64,000 bases of DNA from Torymus aiolomorphi (GCA_036365515.1 CM070873.1:88867948-88931947); one strand, 5' to 3'. Positions 1 to 10,980 are shown, counted from the first letter of the stretch. Numbers and translations are program-made. The notes: a model not told the origin generated them from the letters alone.

Positions 1-117
1 ACTAGAGTAAAATTGTCTTAATCGCGTTGAAATTTTTAAGGCGTAGATTTTGGAAATCTTTCGGCTGAGTAATTCTTTGCGCAAAAGAATTGGTTTATAA
101 ATTTCAAAGTTACATGC

Positions 118-292
118 TCTGTAGAAATGAATATGTGAAAAGTCGTTCACTGGTACAAATAAATGAAACATTAACTAATTATTTAGTGAATATTCACTTA
201 TTGAAGTAGTGGAATAAAATTTTCATTATTTGTACCATTAATTTTTTTCACTTATTCGTACTATTAAACGACTTTTCACATATTCATGCAGA
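118..292. mobile_element. Short inverted-repeat element (MITE-like hairpin)
   Basis: The left arm at about 128-168 (GAATATGTGAAAAGTCGTT...) is the reverse complement of sequence at about 221-286 (...AACGACTTTTCACATATTC). The pairing extends imperfectly outward to about 118 and 292. The centre is AT-rich and has no coding potential. This is the structure of a small non-autonomous DNA element. I could not define a target-site duplication, so the ends are approximate. Confidence 0.7.
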
Positions 293-830
293 TTTAGAGA
301 GTTGGGCTAAAGTTTGTTTAAACCTTTTATTGAAATCATAATATCTCGAGAACGGCTTTATGATCAGCTTGTTTTAGTTGTTTTTACATAATAGTTTAGT
401 ATAAGTTCTAGTTTATTGTGAATATCCATAGAAGAAATTTTAGCGTGACACAATTAATTAATGGCATTAAAAATTAACTCATAAAATCAAGAATATCGGC
501 CTCTTACTGAATAAAAATTAAATAATAAATATTTTGATGCATTCGATCAACACAATAGCTCTTTACAATACCAGCAAAATATTAATTTTCTTTTCCTTTT
601 ACGTGTGACATGTTATAGGTAAAGTAAGTTTCTCATAGTATTAAATAAGTTCTTAATTTATTCAAATACAAGGTGAAATTGCTTTCGACGTATTTTATAA
701 TTATTAATTACGCGAGTAAGTGGAAGAATTTTCATTAGCGAGTAAAAGTATAGACTATAACATTATTAAATGAGATTTGGATGCCTAAGATAAGCATCAT
801 GCTGGCACGTAAGACAAGTCCACAGAGCCA
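293..830. other. AT-rich non-coding stretch
   Basis: AT-rich sequence with stops in all frames. I see no gene, RNA or clear repeat in it. Confidence 0.6.
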
Positions 831-2125
831 TGTACGTATTGGCGAGGCGGGAGAAAGAGTCAAAGAGAGTCTCGGGGCCTGCGCGCAAGGTACGAAGGAC
901 ACGAGTCACGAGAGCCGTGACGCGCTAGATGTACGGATTAATTAACGATAAGGCCTAATGAGCGGCAGGTGAACGAATAACCAGCCGCTGCTATCCTGCG
1001 CACGCTCGCGCTCACAGCCGTGCGCACGCGGGCGATACAAACGCATCCCTGAAAGTTCATCCAGCACCCTCGGTAAACACCACACACACACACACATACA
1101 CTCACACAAGTGTGCAACTCGCGCGGGCGCGAGGCGCATAGATGGAGGCAGCAAGATAACCGGGAAGTGCTCGAGTTGCAATTCCGTACGTGCGCCGCCC
1201 GACGATGTGCGAGCGTACCCGTGTTTCTCCCGATAATGAGGATGAAAAGGGAAGGCGACGCAGTTCGCCAGTTCCTTCAAGCTTAATCCGATTACTTTTC
1301 CAATAAATTATCGCGCTTGCTTACTTGCGCAGCCGATACATGCGCCTGCAGCTATCCACACCACCATAATTAATAGCAGATTTCAATCGTTGAAATTTAT
1401 AACGTGCTGTCTCTGAACAGTGGGAACTGTTATATCATCAAAGTGTAAGAAACATTCCTCGCTTTAAGGGCCCGCACAGTCGCCAAAATTTTTCGACAGC
1501 TTATAATTGTTATATTGACGATACAACTTTTAGTCGGATTACGCCTCAATAAGAAGAATGGCGAAAGGGGAAAAGAGACCGAGAGAAGTAGAGAGAGAGA
1601 GAAAGGATGAAAAAGTCACGTCCTGTGAATTGTGGGCCACGTGACGGAGGCGTGAGCAAGGCGCGACGCAATGGAACAATGCCATCGGCGCTCTTCGAGG
1701 AGGAATGTCACCGTGTGCCGCACCCATGTCTTCGCTCGGCGATCAGTCCATAACCGCAGCAAGAGAGCCGCGACTCTCCGACGCACACGAGCAAGCTCCT
1801 GCCGCTGCTGACTTTCGTTACATTGCCTTTTAACAATGGCGCCTCCTTTTGCCTTTATTTTTTTCACGCCCCGCGCGATCTTGCCTTTGCATTACAAATT
1901 ACTTCCACGGGCATGAATGCCGAACAAAACTGACGCCGATCACTTTTTACCTCCCAATTATAATCATATTCGAGCTCTTTTCACTTTTGTCAAAATCGAG
2001 CAATTTCAATGCGTTGCATTTGCCGGCTTCCAGTATAAAAGGGAGCATCAAAATATATTCTTGGCTTTTGTGCGTTTTCATCCAACGAAGAAACGCTATT
2101 CGCGCTGTTGCCATGTATAGAACGC

Positions 2126-2156
2126 GCCGGCTATATAGCTACATTCTATAGCCGGC
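2126..2156. repeat. Perfect 10-bp-arm hairpin
   Basis: GCCGGCTATA at 2126-2135 and its exact reverse complement TATAGCCGGC at 2147-2156, separated by an 11-nt loop. It has no U-run and no gene context to call it a terminator. Confidence 0.6.
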
Positions 2157-3180
2157 AGCGGGAATATTTTCGTCGTTATATATCGACGCGAGATGGAGGC
2201 GGTGCGTGCAGGTAAAAGTCGCACGCGCGGCTGACGAGCGTATACGTGTCACGCACATTATAAGAATGCGATAAGTCGCGCCGGCACATGTCGCTATAGG
2301 TATATATATATATATGAAAAGTACGCGGGTGCGCACGTAGTTATGCCCGCAGAGAATCGTGCCATTGTGCTGGTGCTCGGCGTCGACGGCGATGGCGTGC
2401 GCGCACACTTCTTGCGAGGAGTGCTCTAAGCCTCGAGCCGGGCTTGACCCTATTTTCCACTAAAATATACACGAGCGGCATGCGAAACGAAGGAGCGAGC
2501 ACGCGGCAACCGGTGGCTGACCGATCGCGGCTCTGGCTCTGTATCCACACGGCCGATGGGAACTGCGAGGCAAGCACTGTACGCTGCGCCATTTCCAGCG
2601 CTGCGCATAAATCAAAAGCAGCGACGTTTCAACTCTTCGAAAATAGCCATTTGCAAAACGGCAACATACTTTTATATTCTGAAACCTATTTTCCTAGTTG
2701 TAGTAATCATATAAAAGGTGCGCTTTCCAGCGTTTTCTCTTGAAACTACTTTGAAAATTATGTTCGCAAAAACGCGAGCACGAGCAGAATTAATGAGCAC
2801 TTTTGAGCGAGACAGTTTTGTGTATAAGGTGCGCGCGCGAGGGTAGCGCGATCACCGGCAAGTTTTGCAGGAAAACGGCCGTAGCCGCGCGGCGCGATCT
2901 CGTTCGCGCGATTACGCTATCGTAATTACCGCGTAATTTGCGACGCTGTCCCTCCGTAATAATAATAAGAAGAAGCGGGAGCGCTATTCCCATCGAAGAG
3001 GCCGTCGTCGCAGGCGCATTACAAGCGACGGGGGGAGGGGGGGAGTCGGCCCTCTTCGCGGAATGAAAAAAAGGCTGGTACGCGCGACCCTCTCCGTTTC
3101 TCTTGGCCTGCGGCGACGCCGTCCCAGCCAGCCGTCCAGCGCGCGCGGGCGCAGCCAATAAAGATTATCGCGATGGCCGG

Positions 3181-3210
3181 GGGTGTAAGAACGGGTGTAA
3201 GAACGGGTGT
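3181..3210. repeat. 12-bp tandem repeat, 2.5 copies
   Basis: GGGTGTAAGAAC is repeated exactly twice and followed by a half copy GGGTGT. It lies at the edge of the CpG-rich block. Confidence 0.85.
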
Positions 3211-3708
3211 TAGCTCGTTACACGGCGAGGCCCCCGCGCGTCTGCCTGCAATGCGACTGCGCGAACCTATGCGCTATGCGCTTATTATCGCGCCGGTGCA
3301 ATTAAAGAAGGAAGCCCAGAAATTAGCGGGTGGCGCGGAGTACACGCGCAATAAGTGCGGGCAGCGCTGTGCGACTGCAGTGTGGGGGACTGCGCGAGCA
3401 ACGGAAAGGGAGAATTCTGCGTGTGCGCGTGTGTACATGCGGAAAGAGAGGCGAGGCGGGCAGGGCCGCGGCGGAGGCGCAGAAAAGGAGAAACGTAAGA
3501 GAGGAGGAAAGAAGGCGAAGAGAGAAGTGAGATTCCTCTGAATATGCATGGGGCCGAAACGGGAGAGGACGAGATAAGGGCCGACTTATTTTTCCTGCCT
3601 CTCGTTTTATTTTATCCTTATTTTATTTTGCCGCTAACTACCCGCCGAGAGGAATGCCCGCGAGCTCGAGTCTTATCCCCCTCCCCTCCCCTCTAGCAAT
3701 ACTGCGTC

Positions 3709-3748
3709 TGTGTGTGTGTGTATATATATACACACACATACACACACG
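3709..3748. repeat. (TG)n-(TA)n-(CA)n palindromic simple repeat
   Basis: A TG run passes into (TA)5 and then CA runs. The whole tract is nearly self-complementary and alternates purine and pyrimidine, so it could form a cruciform or left-handed helix. Confidence 0.85.
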
Positions 3749-4230
3749 CTGCTGACGACGTGACCCTTGAATTTTTTTCCATTTTAGTCGCTCTGACTTA
3801 TTGTCATTTCTAATTTGCTTGTTATAGCGACATATTATAACTTTTCTAACAGGAGAATTCGTGTGATGGTAAAGATTTTGTAATTGGAGATTGTTGTACA
3901 TCTATAGAGAATTTAACATATAACCTCTTTTTCAATGATGTATATAAAACATTTAGAATGTGCCGTTAGTCTCTTTTTATTTACACAATACAAGTGTATA
4001 TTTACAGAACTATCCATTATAACATATGCACATTTAAGAAATATTTGAAAAAATAAAATAATGAAAATGATTATCCCAATAAAAGTTAGTTTTCTTATGT
4101 TTACCATGGTTAGTTTAGTTTAATTTTTAGTATTTAGATCGCCACATTGCTCTCAAATTTGGAGGCCTCACATTAAAATCTTAGAAAAAAAAGTTGAATC
4201 AGTCCCAAACTATTCTCTTTTATATATATA
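3749..4230. other. AT-rich non-coding stretch
   Basis: No gene or structured repeat seen. The short open frames here have an ordinary AT-rich composition and no recognisable domain. Confidence 0.5.
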
Positions 4231-4982
4231 GGGTGTATTAATTCGTAGCGTTTTACAAGAGATGGCACAAGTAGTACACTATTTCGTTGTTACCTACAAT
4301 AATGTATACATCCTAAACAGCTATCATAGGGCGCCATTTGCCGTACATAACCTTTTTTCAAATCATAAATAACAACACTTTATAATTTATTGAATATGTC
4401 AAAAGTTGTACCGAATAAAGTGTTTTTGCGAGGAGTTTTGCTTCGTTACTTTAATATGAACAAAAGTGCAGCTGAAGCTCATCGAATTTTAGTGGAAGTG
4501 TACAGTGAACATGCTCTAACTGAGCAAACGTGTCGGAAGTGATTTGCACGTTTTAAAGCTGGTGATTTCGACTTGGATGACAAGGAGCGACCTGGTCAGC
4601 CAAAAAAATTTGAAGATAATGATTTGGAGGCATTGCTCAATGAAGACTCATGTCAAACACTTAAAGAATTGTCTACGTCATTGGGAGTTAACTTATCAAC
4701 AGTGGGGAAACGTCTTAAAAGTTTGGGCATAATCTAGAAGGAAGGACATTGGGTCCCACGTGAATGGAAACCAAGGGATATTGAGAGACGTTTTTTCACA
4801 TGCGAACTGCTGCTCCAACGGCAGAAAAGAACAGGTTTTTGCATCGAATTATTACCGGTGATGAAAAGTGGATCCATTATGACAATCTGAAGTGCAAAAA
4901 GTCATGGTTTAAGCCCGGCGAACCATCAACATCAGTGGCAAAGCCCAATATCCATGGGACAAAGCTCTTGCTCTGTATTTAA
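4231..4982 (+). mobile_element. Truncated mariner-family DNA transposon
   Basis: The left end probably abuts the (TA) run at 4221-4230, which would fit mariner insertion at TA, followed by GGGTGTATTAATTCG as the candidate terminal repeat. About 165 bp of leader precede the transposase remnant at 4396. Homology stops at about 4980, where a (TA)n microsatellite and another hairpin element begin. The right half of the transposase and the right terminal repeat are missing, so the element cannot move itself. The left boundary is inferred because no right end remains for comparison. Confidence 0.85.
4396..4982 (+). pseudogene. Mariner transposase remnant, N-terminal half
   Basis: In intact mariners this enzyme binds the terminal repeats with an N-terminal double helix-turn-helix region, then cuts and joins DNA with a D,D34D catalytic domain. 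The start at 4396 opens MSKVVPNK, followed by FNMNKSAAEAHR, KAGDFDLDDKERPGQPKKFED and WVPREW, all typical of the mauritiana/irritans-like mariners. The first catalytic aspartate is present in ITGDEKW, and NIHGTK follows, where the family runs on toward the second aspartate. The second and third aspartates are absent because the copy ends near 4980. Damage includes stop codons at 4540-4542 (a conserved W, codon 49) and 4735-4737 (codon 114) and a frame change near 4830-4840, where one T is missing from a run. It is non-functional. Family assignment is firm; the subfamily is uncertain. Confidence 0.92.
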
Positions 4983-4994
4983 TTAATTCCAACA

Positions 4995-4996
<2 letters not shown>

Positions 4997-5024
<28 letters not shown>
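4997..5024. repeat. (TA)n microsatellite
   Basis: An uninterrupted TA run lies between the broken mariner and the next hairpin element. It probably marks the insertion or break point. Confidence 0.85.
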
Positions 5025-5027
<3 letters not shown>

Positions 5028-5199
5028 AGGGAATCACTACCATTGTAATCGTGGCAGAAGGGGTATAAAGGTTTTTCTAACTTAAATTATATATATTAAA
5101 GGTTTTTCTAACCTAAATTATATATATATATATAAAATTTAAGTTAGAAAAATCTTTATACCCCTTCTGCCACGATTACAATTGTAGTGATTCCCTGGT
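5025..5199. mobile_element. Hairpin MITE with CCAGGG...CCCTGG ends
   Basis: The left arm starts ACCAGGGAATCACTAC and continues through a GTAATCGTGGCAGAAGGGG core. Its reverse complement returns at about 5137-5199, ending GTAGTGATTCCCTGGT. The arms are about 60 bp with few mismatches, around a TATATA-rich centre holding a second GGTTTTTCTAAC copy. TA flanks both ends, but on the left this is part of the TA microsatellite. The outer CCCTGGT overlaps the start of the neighbouring CCCTGG-family fragment. Confidence 0.8.
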
Positions 5200-5252
5200 A
5201 GAAATTCATCTATATGAAATGGCCAAGAAGTTAGAAAATAGCTTGTAAAATA
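5193..5252 (+). mobile_element. Left-end fragment of a CCCTGG-family MITE
   Basis: CCCTGGTAGAAATTCATC begins a run of about 55 bp that matches the left ends of the elements at 7249 and 49275 (…ATGAAATGGCCAAGAAGTTAGAAAATAGC). The match ends soon after. No right end is seen nearby. Confidence 0.8.
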
Positions 5253-5658
5253 TATCCAGACCATTAAAAGTGAATTCGCTATCCGCAGGATTGCGTATTA
5301 TCTTATACGATAATCTGCGAATTCATCATTTGTATTGACCTATGTCGACGGTTCGCAATGAATCAGTTAACCTATTCATTATTTAACTTTCCCTATATTG
5401 AAGAAGATACATTTAGCTCTGATACAAGTTTTCATTCGGCACTAAACAGACGAAAAAGACAATGGAATTTATTTCTGAGGAATATTACTTACATACCGCC
5501 AATTCTATAACGGACAAAAATTATATTGTAAACTTTATTTTTTTATAAGAAAATTCACTATTTTCCACGGTAACGCTTGGTCACACTCGTCATGTGGGAT
5601 TTTCACTTTTTAAATCGAAACTTGTATGATTTTTTTCTTAATAAAAGTTACTCTTTAC
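5253..5658. other. AT-rich stretch with an imperfect palindrome
   Basis: GAATTCGC at about 5272 and GCGAATTC ending at 5324 bracket a loosely self-complementary segment. Nothing else is recognised. Confidence 0.4.
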
Positions 5659-5732
5659 ATACACGGAAAAAAATGTTGCGGTAAAAATTCCCATGTCCGA
5701 TTGTAAAAGTGAGACCGTCTCAAGCAAAATAA

Positions 5733-5888
5733 TGGCATGGTGTGGTTTGTGCACATAAGAATTATGCACATATTTATTGTGCACACTTTAGCATTGGAGT
5801 ATATACATAGATATAGATATACACCAATGCTAAAGTGTGCACAATAAATATGTGCATAATTCTTATGTGCACAAACCACACCATGCCA
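5733..5888. mobile_element. Near-perfect long hairpin, 72-bp arms
   Basis: The arm at 5733-5804 (TGGCATGGTGTGG...) and its reverse complement at 5817-5888 (...CCACACCATGCCA) differ at about one position and are separated by about 12 nt. A second inverted pair (AATTGCCATAATTTATGGT at about 5893 and its complement ending about 6002) lies beside it, so it may be the core of a larger element. A transcript would fold into one long duplex. The near-identity of the arms suggests a recent origin or gene conversion. Confidence 0.85.
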
Positions 5889-6370
5889 AAATAATTGCCA
5901 TAATTTATGGTAAAAATTTCGATTAATTTATAATAATTTTTACTATGTAGGAAAAATTGACATAAATTTATCGCAATATTGACCATAAATTATGGCAATT
6001 TTGTTGGTATTTCGAGTCTCTCCCACATTCACAATCAGATATGTTAATCTTTAGTATATTATTTTTCTCCAAGTAGTAGTTTTTATGATTTATATAGCAA
6101 ATTGACTGATACTGTAATATTTTGTTTCAGCAGTCATAATAATGACTATTTCAAACAGTGAAATTGCTAAAAAAATCATAAAAATTTTTTATTTAAATAG
6201 TAAAATTTGTTACGAAAATCATAAAATTTACTATGTAAAAAGTAAAAATCCCATATGAGGAGTGTGTATCATTTAAATCAGCCATCCCCACTTGTTCTAG
6301 AATCCATTAACAATTGAAATCATACTTATTCTTATATATCATTTGCTGTTTATTCACATGTGTGTGTGTA
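5889..6370. other. AT-rich stretch with small inverted repeats
   Basis: Contains the smaller inverted pair at about 5893/6002 and several related GTAAAAAT/ATTTTTAC segments. No coding potential. It may be the rest of the element around the 5733 hairpin. Confidence 0.4.
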
Positions 6371-7061
6371 TTATTTATTTTGTTAATTTATTATACACCT
6401 TAAACAGTTGATACAATAATGTTGGATATATATATAGCTTCCAGGAAAAACCACTTATCTCCACTCTTCATTATTTCGAGAAAATAGAGTTTTTAGTTTC
6501 GCAGGTTTCGCATCGATGTTATAAATCAAGACAAATGAGATTAAATACAACACTGCGTCTATGAATACTAATGTAAATAACATATTTTTTGCCATAGTAA
6601 CCAGAGAAAATAGCGTTCATGTTTTAGAAATCGAATTTCACTTACGTGGTTACTCCGGGAATAAAAAAAAATTTTAGTGGAGTTACGTGGGTTTTCCGGG
6701 AGTTATTCTAAAAAAAGTGGAATTACGTGGTTTTTCCGGGAGTTTTTCTAAAAAAAAGTGGAGTTACATGGGTTTTCCGGGAATTAGTCCACAAAAAAAA
6801 GTGGAGTTACGTGATTTTTCCGGGAGTTATTCTAAAAAAAAGTGGAGTTACGTGGTTTTTCCAGGAATTATTCTTAAAAAATGGAGATACGTGGTTATTC
6901 CGAGAAAATGTTGAAAAAAATGGAGATATGTGGTTTTTCCTTGTGCTGATTCAAGACAACGAGTGCACTTTCGTAATTTCTGTCACGGCAAAAAAGGCAT
7001 AAAACCGATTTTGAAAAACTCGTCCCTTACGTGGTTTTTTCCGGGAAGCCACGCACGCACG

Positions 7062-7094
<33 letters not shown>

Positions 7095-7147
7095 AACATT
7101 ATAATATCAACTGTTTAAGGTGTATAATAAATTAACAAAATAAATAA
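6371..7147. mobile_element. Foldback element carrying a minisatellite
   Basis: The 53-bp arm at 6371-6423 (TTATTTATTTTGTTAATTT...) is the reverse complement of 7095-7147 with about two mismatches. Just inside the left arm, CCAGGAAAAACCAC (about 6440-6457) is inverted relative to the GTGGTTTTTCC units that fill the right half. A (GT)n tract flanks the left arm on the outside and a (CA)n tract lies inside the right arm. The open frames across the interior only reflect the repeat unit. Confidence 0.75.
6643..6935 (+). repeat. Minisatellite, about 40-bp unit, about 7 copies
   Basis: The unit reads GTGGAGTTACGTGGTTTTTCC followed by GGGAGTTATTCTAAAAAA, with unit lengths of about 36-43 bp. Later copies are more diverged, and an isolated copy occurs at 7026-7048. 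Translation gives a repeating WSYVVFPG pattern, which I judge to be an artefact of periodicity and not a gene. Confidence 0.85.
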
Positions 7148-7248
7148 AAAAATTTGTCAACTATTGTATGAACCATGAAAAATGAGTCATGTTTAAAAAC
7201 TTAATACTTCAAATTCAGTAGTACTTTTTGAATAAATATTGGATCATC

Positions 7249-7821
7249 CCCTGGTAGAAATACATCTATATGAAATGACCAAGAAGTTAGAAAATAGCTA
7301 GTAAAACTGGCTAATTAATCGCTATGATGAAACGATTTTTCGACCATTATTTGACTATTTCTTAGATTGACGTAATAACAAAATATTCGTATTTTATTTA
7401 CTTACTAATTTTATCTTTAATGAAAGAGCATTAAAGTGCACTGGATGGTTTACCAAAATATAAATAACATTAACTAATACATCATTTATTGTACTCATTC
7501 TATGAATAATTCAGCAAAACTTTTATTTTTCCGTCTGATTCTGTCTCTCTCACTCCTTGTCAAGACAGCAAGCCTTCTACTAGCTATTTCCAGACTACAG
7601 AAACTGATCAGTTTTAATGCCTTTAAAATACTCAAGAACAAGCTTGTGCTTGTCTTCCGAAAACTCATTCTTTTTTTCAATCTATTAAATAGCCAAATAA
7701 TAGGTGAAAAAGCTTTTCACCGTGAACTAGAAACTGGACAAGAAAAATTCCTATTTTATAGCAAGTTTCTAATATAAATGGTCAGTTATTAGTTACAAAA
7801 TGTTTTGGATTTCCACCAGGG
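7249..7821 (+). mobile_element. CCCTGG-family MITE, copy B (573 bp)
   Basis: Starts CCCTGGTAGAAATACATC and ends ATTTCCACCAGGG, giving inverted ends of about 13 bp. The sequence aligns along its whole length with the copy at 49275-49760 and more weakly with 19409-19847. Short open frames on both strands (for example 7502-7777 and 7495-7680) are not conserved between copies, so I treat them as chance. No target-site duplication is clear. Confidence 0.85.
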
Positions 7822-9050
7822 TCAGATTGTTTTTTTTTTACATAGATTGCAGATTTTTCATTATCAGAAACTATAACGAATTTATCAGATGAAAATGATT
7901 TTCGAGCGTGATTAAAGAAGAAAAATAATTTGCGCATTTTTTATTTCAGCAACTGCAAATTTCGTTTCATTTTTTTTTATATAGCAGCAGTATATATCAG
8001 CGAATCGCGCTGTCGGTCGAACGGCAAGTTTTTCATTTTACTGTATAAAATAGCGAAATGAATAAATCTCGTGGCTGTTTTGGCGTACAGGTCGATTCAT
8101 TGAAATGGGGATTTTCGCGCGCGAACGCAACTGGTAGGGCTTCGGCGCTACGATTAAATTAATGCCATTTTCACGGGATAACGCTACGCTGCTTTTACGA
8201 TTATTGAGCCCGCGGGCGTGATCGCAATATTCATCCGGTAACGGAAACTTTTATTAAAGCCCTGGACTGTGAAATATTCACGCGGAAGCTTGAAAAAAAA
8301 GAGCTACAGTTTATAAAGGTATTAGTTGGTTAATCATTGGGGCATAATATTCTTTTTGCGATTTACTTGATTTTATTCTTTTTTTCATAAAGTTGAAAAG
8401 TTTTTTTCAAAAGCATACTCAATTTCCTTGAAGCATATTTTTATTATTGTCCCATAGAATTTGACATAATAGGAGGATGACATTATTGATGTTTTTTCTT
8501 TTTCGATGCATTAAAGAAAAATGATACACTAACTAAATTATCTGCACAGTTCATAATGTTACGTAATTTGAACGTTTGATAAGGACCAAATTTTATATAG
8601 AATTTATATTCTATAAACTAGTTACAATGCAAATGTAGTTTTTAATGTGATTCATAACGGATACAACGTGTTAATTTAATTTTAATATAACAGAATAATT
8701 GGTAAAAAATGAGGATTATGGTGATATCTTCTGATAAGTGTTGAAAGCAAGCAGAGCATACTAATTAGAAACTAATTAAGCTTTTTGATGTGGTCTGTAA
8801 AGATTTGATTGATTCGATAAAACAAATCCCTGTTACTATGAAATATTTCTGAAATGTGTGTCGACTGAATTTGCATTCCACTAGGGTATTGCAAAATCCT
8901 ATTATATTTGATAATAGAACTAAGAGCATTAATTGTAAGGTTAGCCAAATCTAAGAAAAGTATTGGAGAAGTGTGCGATCAGTACAAAATATACGAGCCA
9001 CGTTAGAAAAGCAAATGAAAAACAAGAAATCATTAAAAAAAATGTATACG
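7822..9050. other. AT-rich stretch with a GC-mixed segment at 8080-8290
   Basis: Mostly AT-rich. The segment at about 8080-8290 is compositionally different, mixing CG-rich words with TAAT and TTTTATT homeodomain-like words, and could be a regulatory element. I see no gene. A POU-type octamer ATGCAAAT lies at 8627-8634. Confidence 0.4.
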
Positions 9051-9660
9051 TGGAAGCGGTCCTATCGGGCAATCTAACAGGCGAAATCTATCGATCTACG
9101 AGCGGGACAGTCATCGCCGCTTACACATTACTTATTTTAAAGTAGCCGTACCTTCCTGCCTTAACGGGGAAGGAGCGATGCGGCGGAAGAAAATGTCGGA
9201 AGACCCAGTCGAAATCGCCATCACGAGGGCGATTAGTATGCGCCCGCGGTCACATTGGGCCCGTGCGCGCGCGCGCACACACGACTGTTTTGTCCTTTCC
9301 TTTTCCACGACCTGCAGGAACTACTTCCTTTTTTTTCTACCCACGGCGATTATCGATCAAAAAGCTCATGAATATGCATATTATACGGACGCGTACGCGC
9401 GAGCGAGGGACGAGGGGAGTCTCTCCAAAGAGAGAGAGAGAGAGAGAGAGAGACAGAGTATGAGTAGGAGCGCATGCGCCTCTGCGTTTTGTGAGAGTAC
9501 GCGTTGAGTAGCTGCGAACACAAACGTAAATATATCGAGTGTCGCAGCAGATTGCTGGAACTTTATTCTCGAAGTCACCTTTTGCTTAACCAGCTCGTTG
9601 AAGCCTTCCTCTTTATAAATCTCGCTCCTCGAGTCAATCCTCGCTTGCGTTTTTACAATT
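9051..9660. other. CpG-rich block with a (GA)n tract
   Basis: CpG-rich sequence with a GTGCGCGCGCGCACACAC tract at about 9260-9280 and (GA)12 at 9429-9453. Open frames here translate to RERERER or SLSLSL and are microsatellite artefacts. Confidence 0.55.
9429..9453. repeat. (GA)n microsatellite
   Basis: About 12 uninterrupted GA units. Such tracts are potential GAGA-factor or CLAMP-type binding sites in insects. Confidence 0.9.
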
Positions 9661-10980
9661 AATGAAACTCATTTATCACCAAACGAAAAAAACATATTTA
9701 TTACAAAAATATGTTCATTTATGAAAGGGTTTATAAAAGTATAAATATCCTAGAGGTAAGTGAAGATGAAGCTTTATAAAACTATATGCAATCTAGTCAA
9801 TATATATTGTAACTTTTGCTGGAAATGTAAATTATCGTCAAAAAGATCTCCCTTGAAGTATAACCTCAACTCAAATATCACAACATTGGAAATATTCATT
9901 TATAATTGTCGACAATGTAATGATAATATGTAATTACAATTGATACAATAATTTCGTCACATTAGCATATCGAACAATATGAATAATTAATTATTGGGCA
10001 CAAATTATATACTTTTATGTTTATTAACTAGTGATTTTTAAAAGCTTTATTTATAAATTCATCATTATTATTTGCATAGCATAAATTGATGTATTATATT
10101 GCATATTTGATGTCGCATTTAATTAAATCTATAGCGAAAATTTCAGAACAATGAAACGATTGAGAAAAATATTATATTTTTTTTTATTTCAAATATTTCT
10201 CAGGTGAATACAGTGTCCTTACAAGATATAGTTTTATCTTTCGAAAAGCTTATGTAAAAAATGCAGAAGTGCGATGCTTAAAAAAAAAAAAACAAGGTAT
10301 GAATGTTTAGATAAGTATATTTTTTCAAGCCAATTTGACGAGGTTCAAAGGATGCTTTTCAATTCTATAAACTAGATTTTTGTATATTAAGGGAAGAATC
10401 GAATTTTTTGCATGCTGTGCTGTGACTTTTAAAAAATAATTGTCATGTCGAATTCAGTAATACAAGTTTTAGAAAAACCATATCGTTTCATGCATGAGGC
10501 GATATGATGTATGAGATTACACAAAATGACTAAAAAAGGAGGCTTATGATTTTAGTATAATAAAATTGTACATTATTTGCTTATTTTTGAATAACTTATT
10601 ATTTATTCACATAAGTGAATGAGTAGACTATAATCATATGTAACAATAAGTTATTTAATCAAATAAGTATAAGATTGAATCAGTTTTTTCACATTATCTT
10701 ATAAAACATGGTGGTTATAAAGTACTTTAAGCTAATATAAGTTAATCTATATAATTAACCTATAAATCAGCTATTATAAACTGTGAAAATTGAGTTTTTT
10801 TGGAAAAACGTCAAGATACTTTAAATAAAAAAAGAAACATTCACTTTAATATCACTTTATTGAAAGCTAAAGCATTGTTAAGTTTATATCTCGCACAATA
10901 ACGTTGAAAAAGGTTTCTTTAATACAAACAACTCGGAATATTAGCATAGTGGTGGCTTAAAAACTGTAACCTTTTCACGT
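9661..10980. other. AT-rich non-coding stretch
   Basis: Very AT-rich, with stops in all frames. The only clear structure is the hairpin at 10580-10667. Confidence 0.55.
10580..10667. repeat. Inverted repeat, about 28-bp arms
   Basis: CTTATTTTTGAATAACTTATT on the left pairs with AATAAGTTATTTAATCAAATAAG on the right around a centre containing TTCACATAAGTGAA. It is imperfect and could be a decayed MITE or an AT-rich cruciform. Confidence 0.6.

Larger units (their letters stand above)
840..3700. other. CpG-rich non-coding block
   Basis: CG dinucleotides are dense and the sequence is much more GC-rich than the flanks. It contains a (CA)n tract at about 1080-1107, a 10-bp-arm hairpin at 2126-2156, two G runs at 3030-3044 (GGGGGGAGGGGGGG) and a short tandem repeat at 3181-3210. 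Open frames here are short, low-complexity and overlap on both strands, as expected of GC-rich non-coding DNA. Such blocks in hymenopteran genomes often hold promoters or enhancers; that role is inference here. Confidence 0.5.

Noticed and set aside
6643..6935. Possible CRISPR array
   Set aside because: The units are contiguous and diverged with no unique spacers. The window is eukaryotic in character.
6687..7002. Repetitive protein (WSYVVFPG units)
   Set aside because: It is only the translation of the 40-bp minisatellite; unit lengths are not multiples of three throughout.
7502..7777. Open frame inside MITE copy B
   Set aside because: The homologous copies at 19409 and 49275 do not keep this frame.
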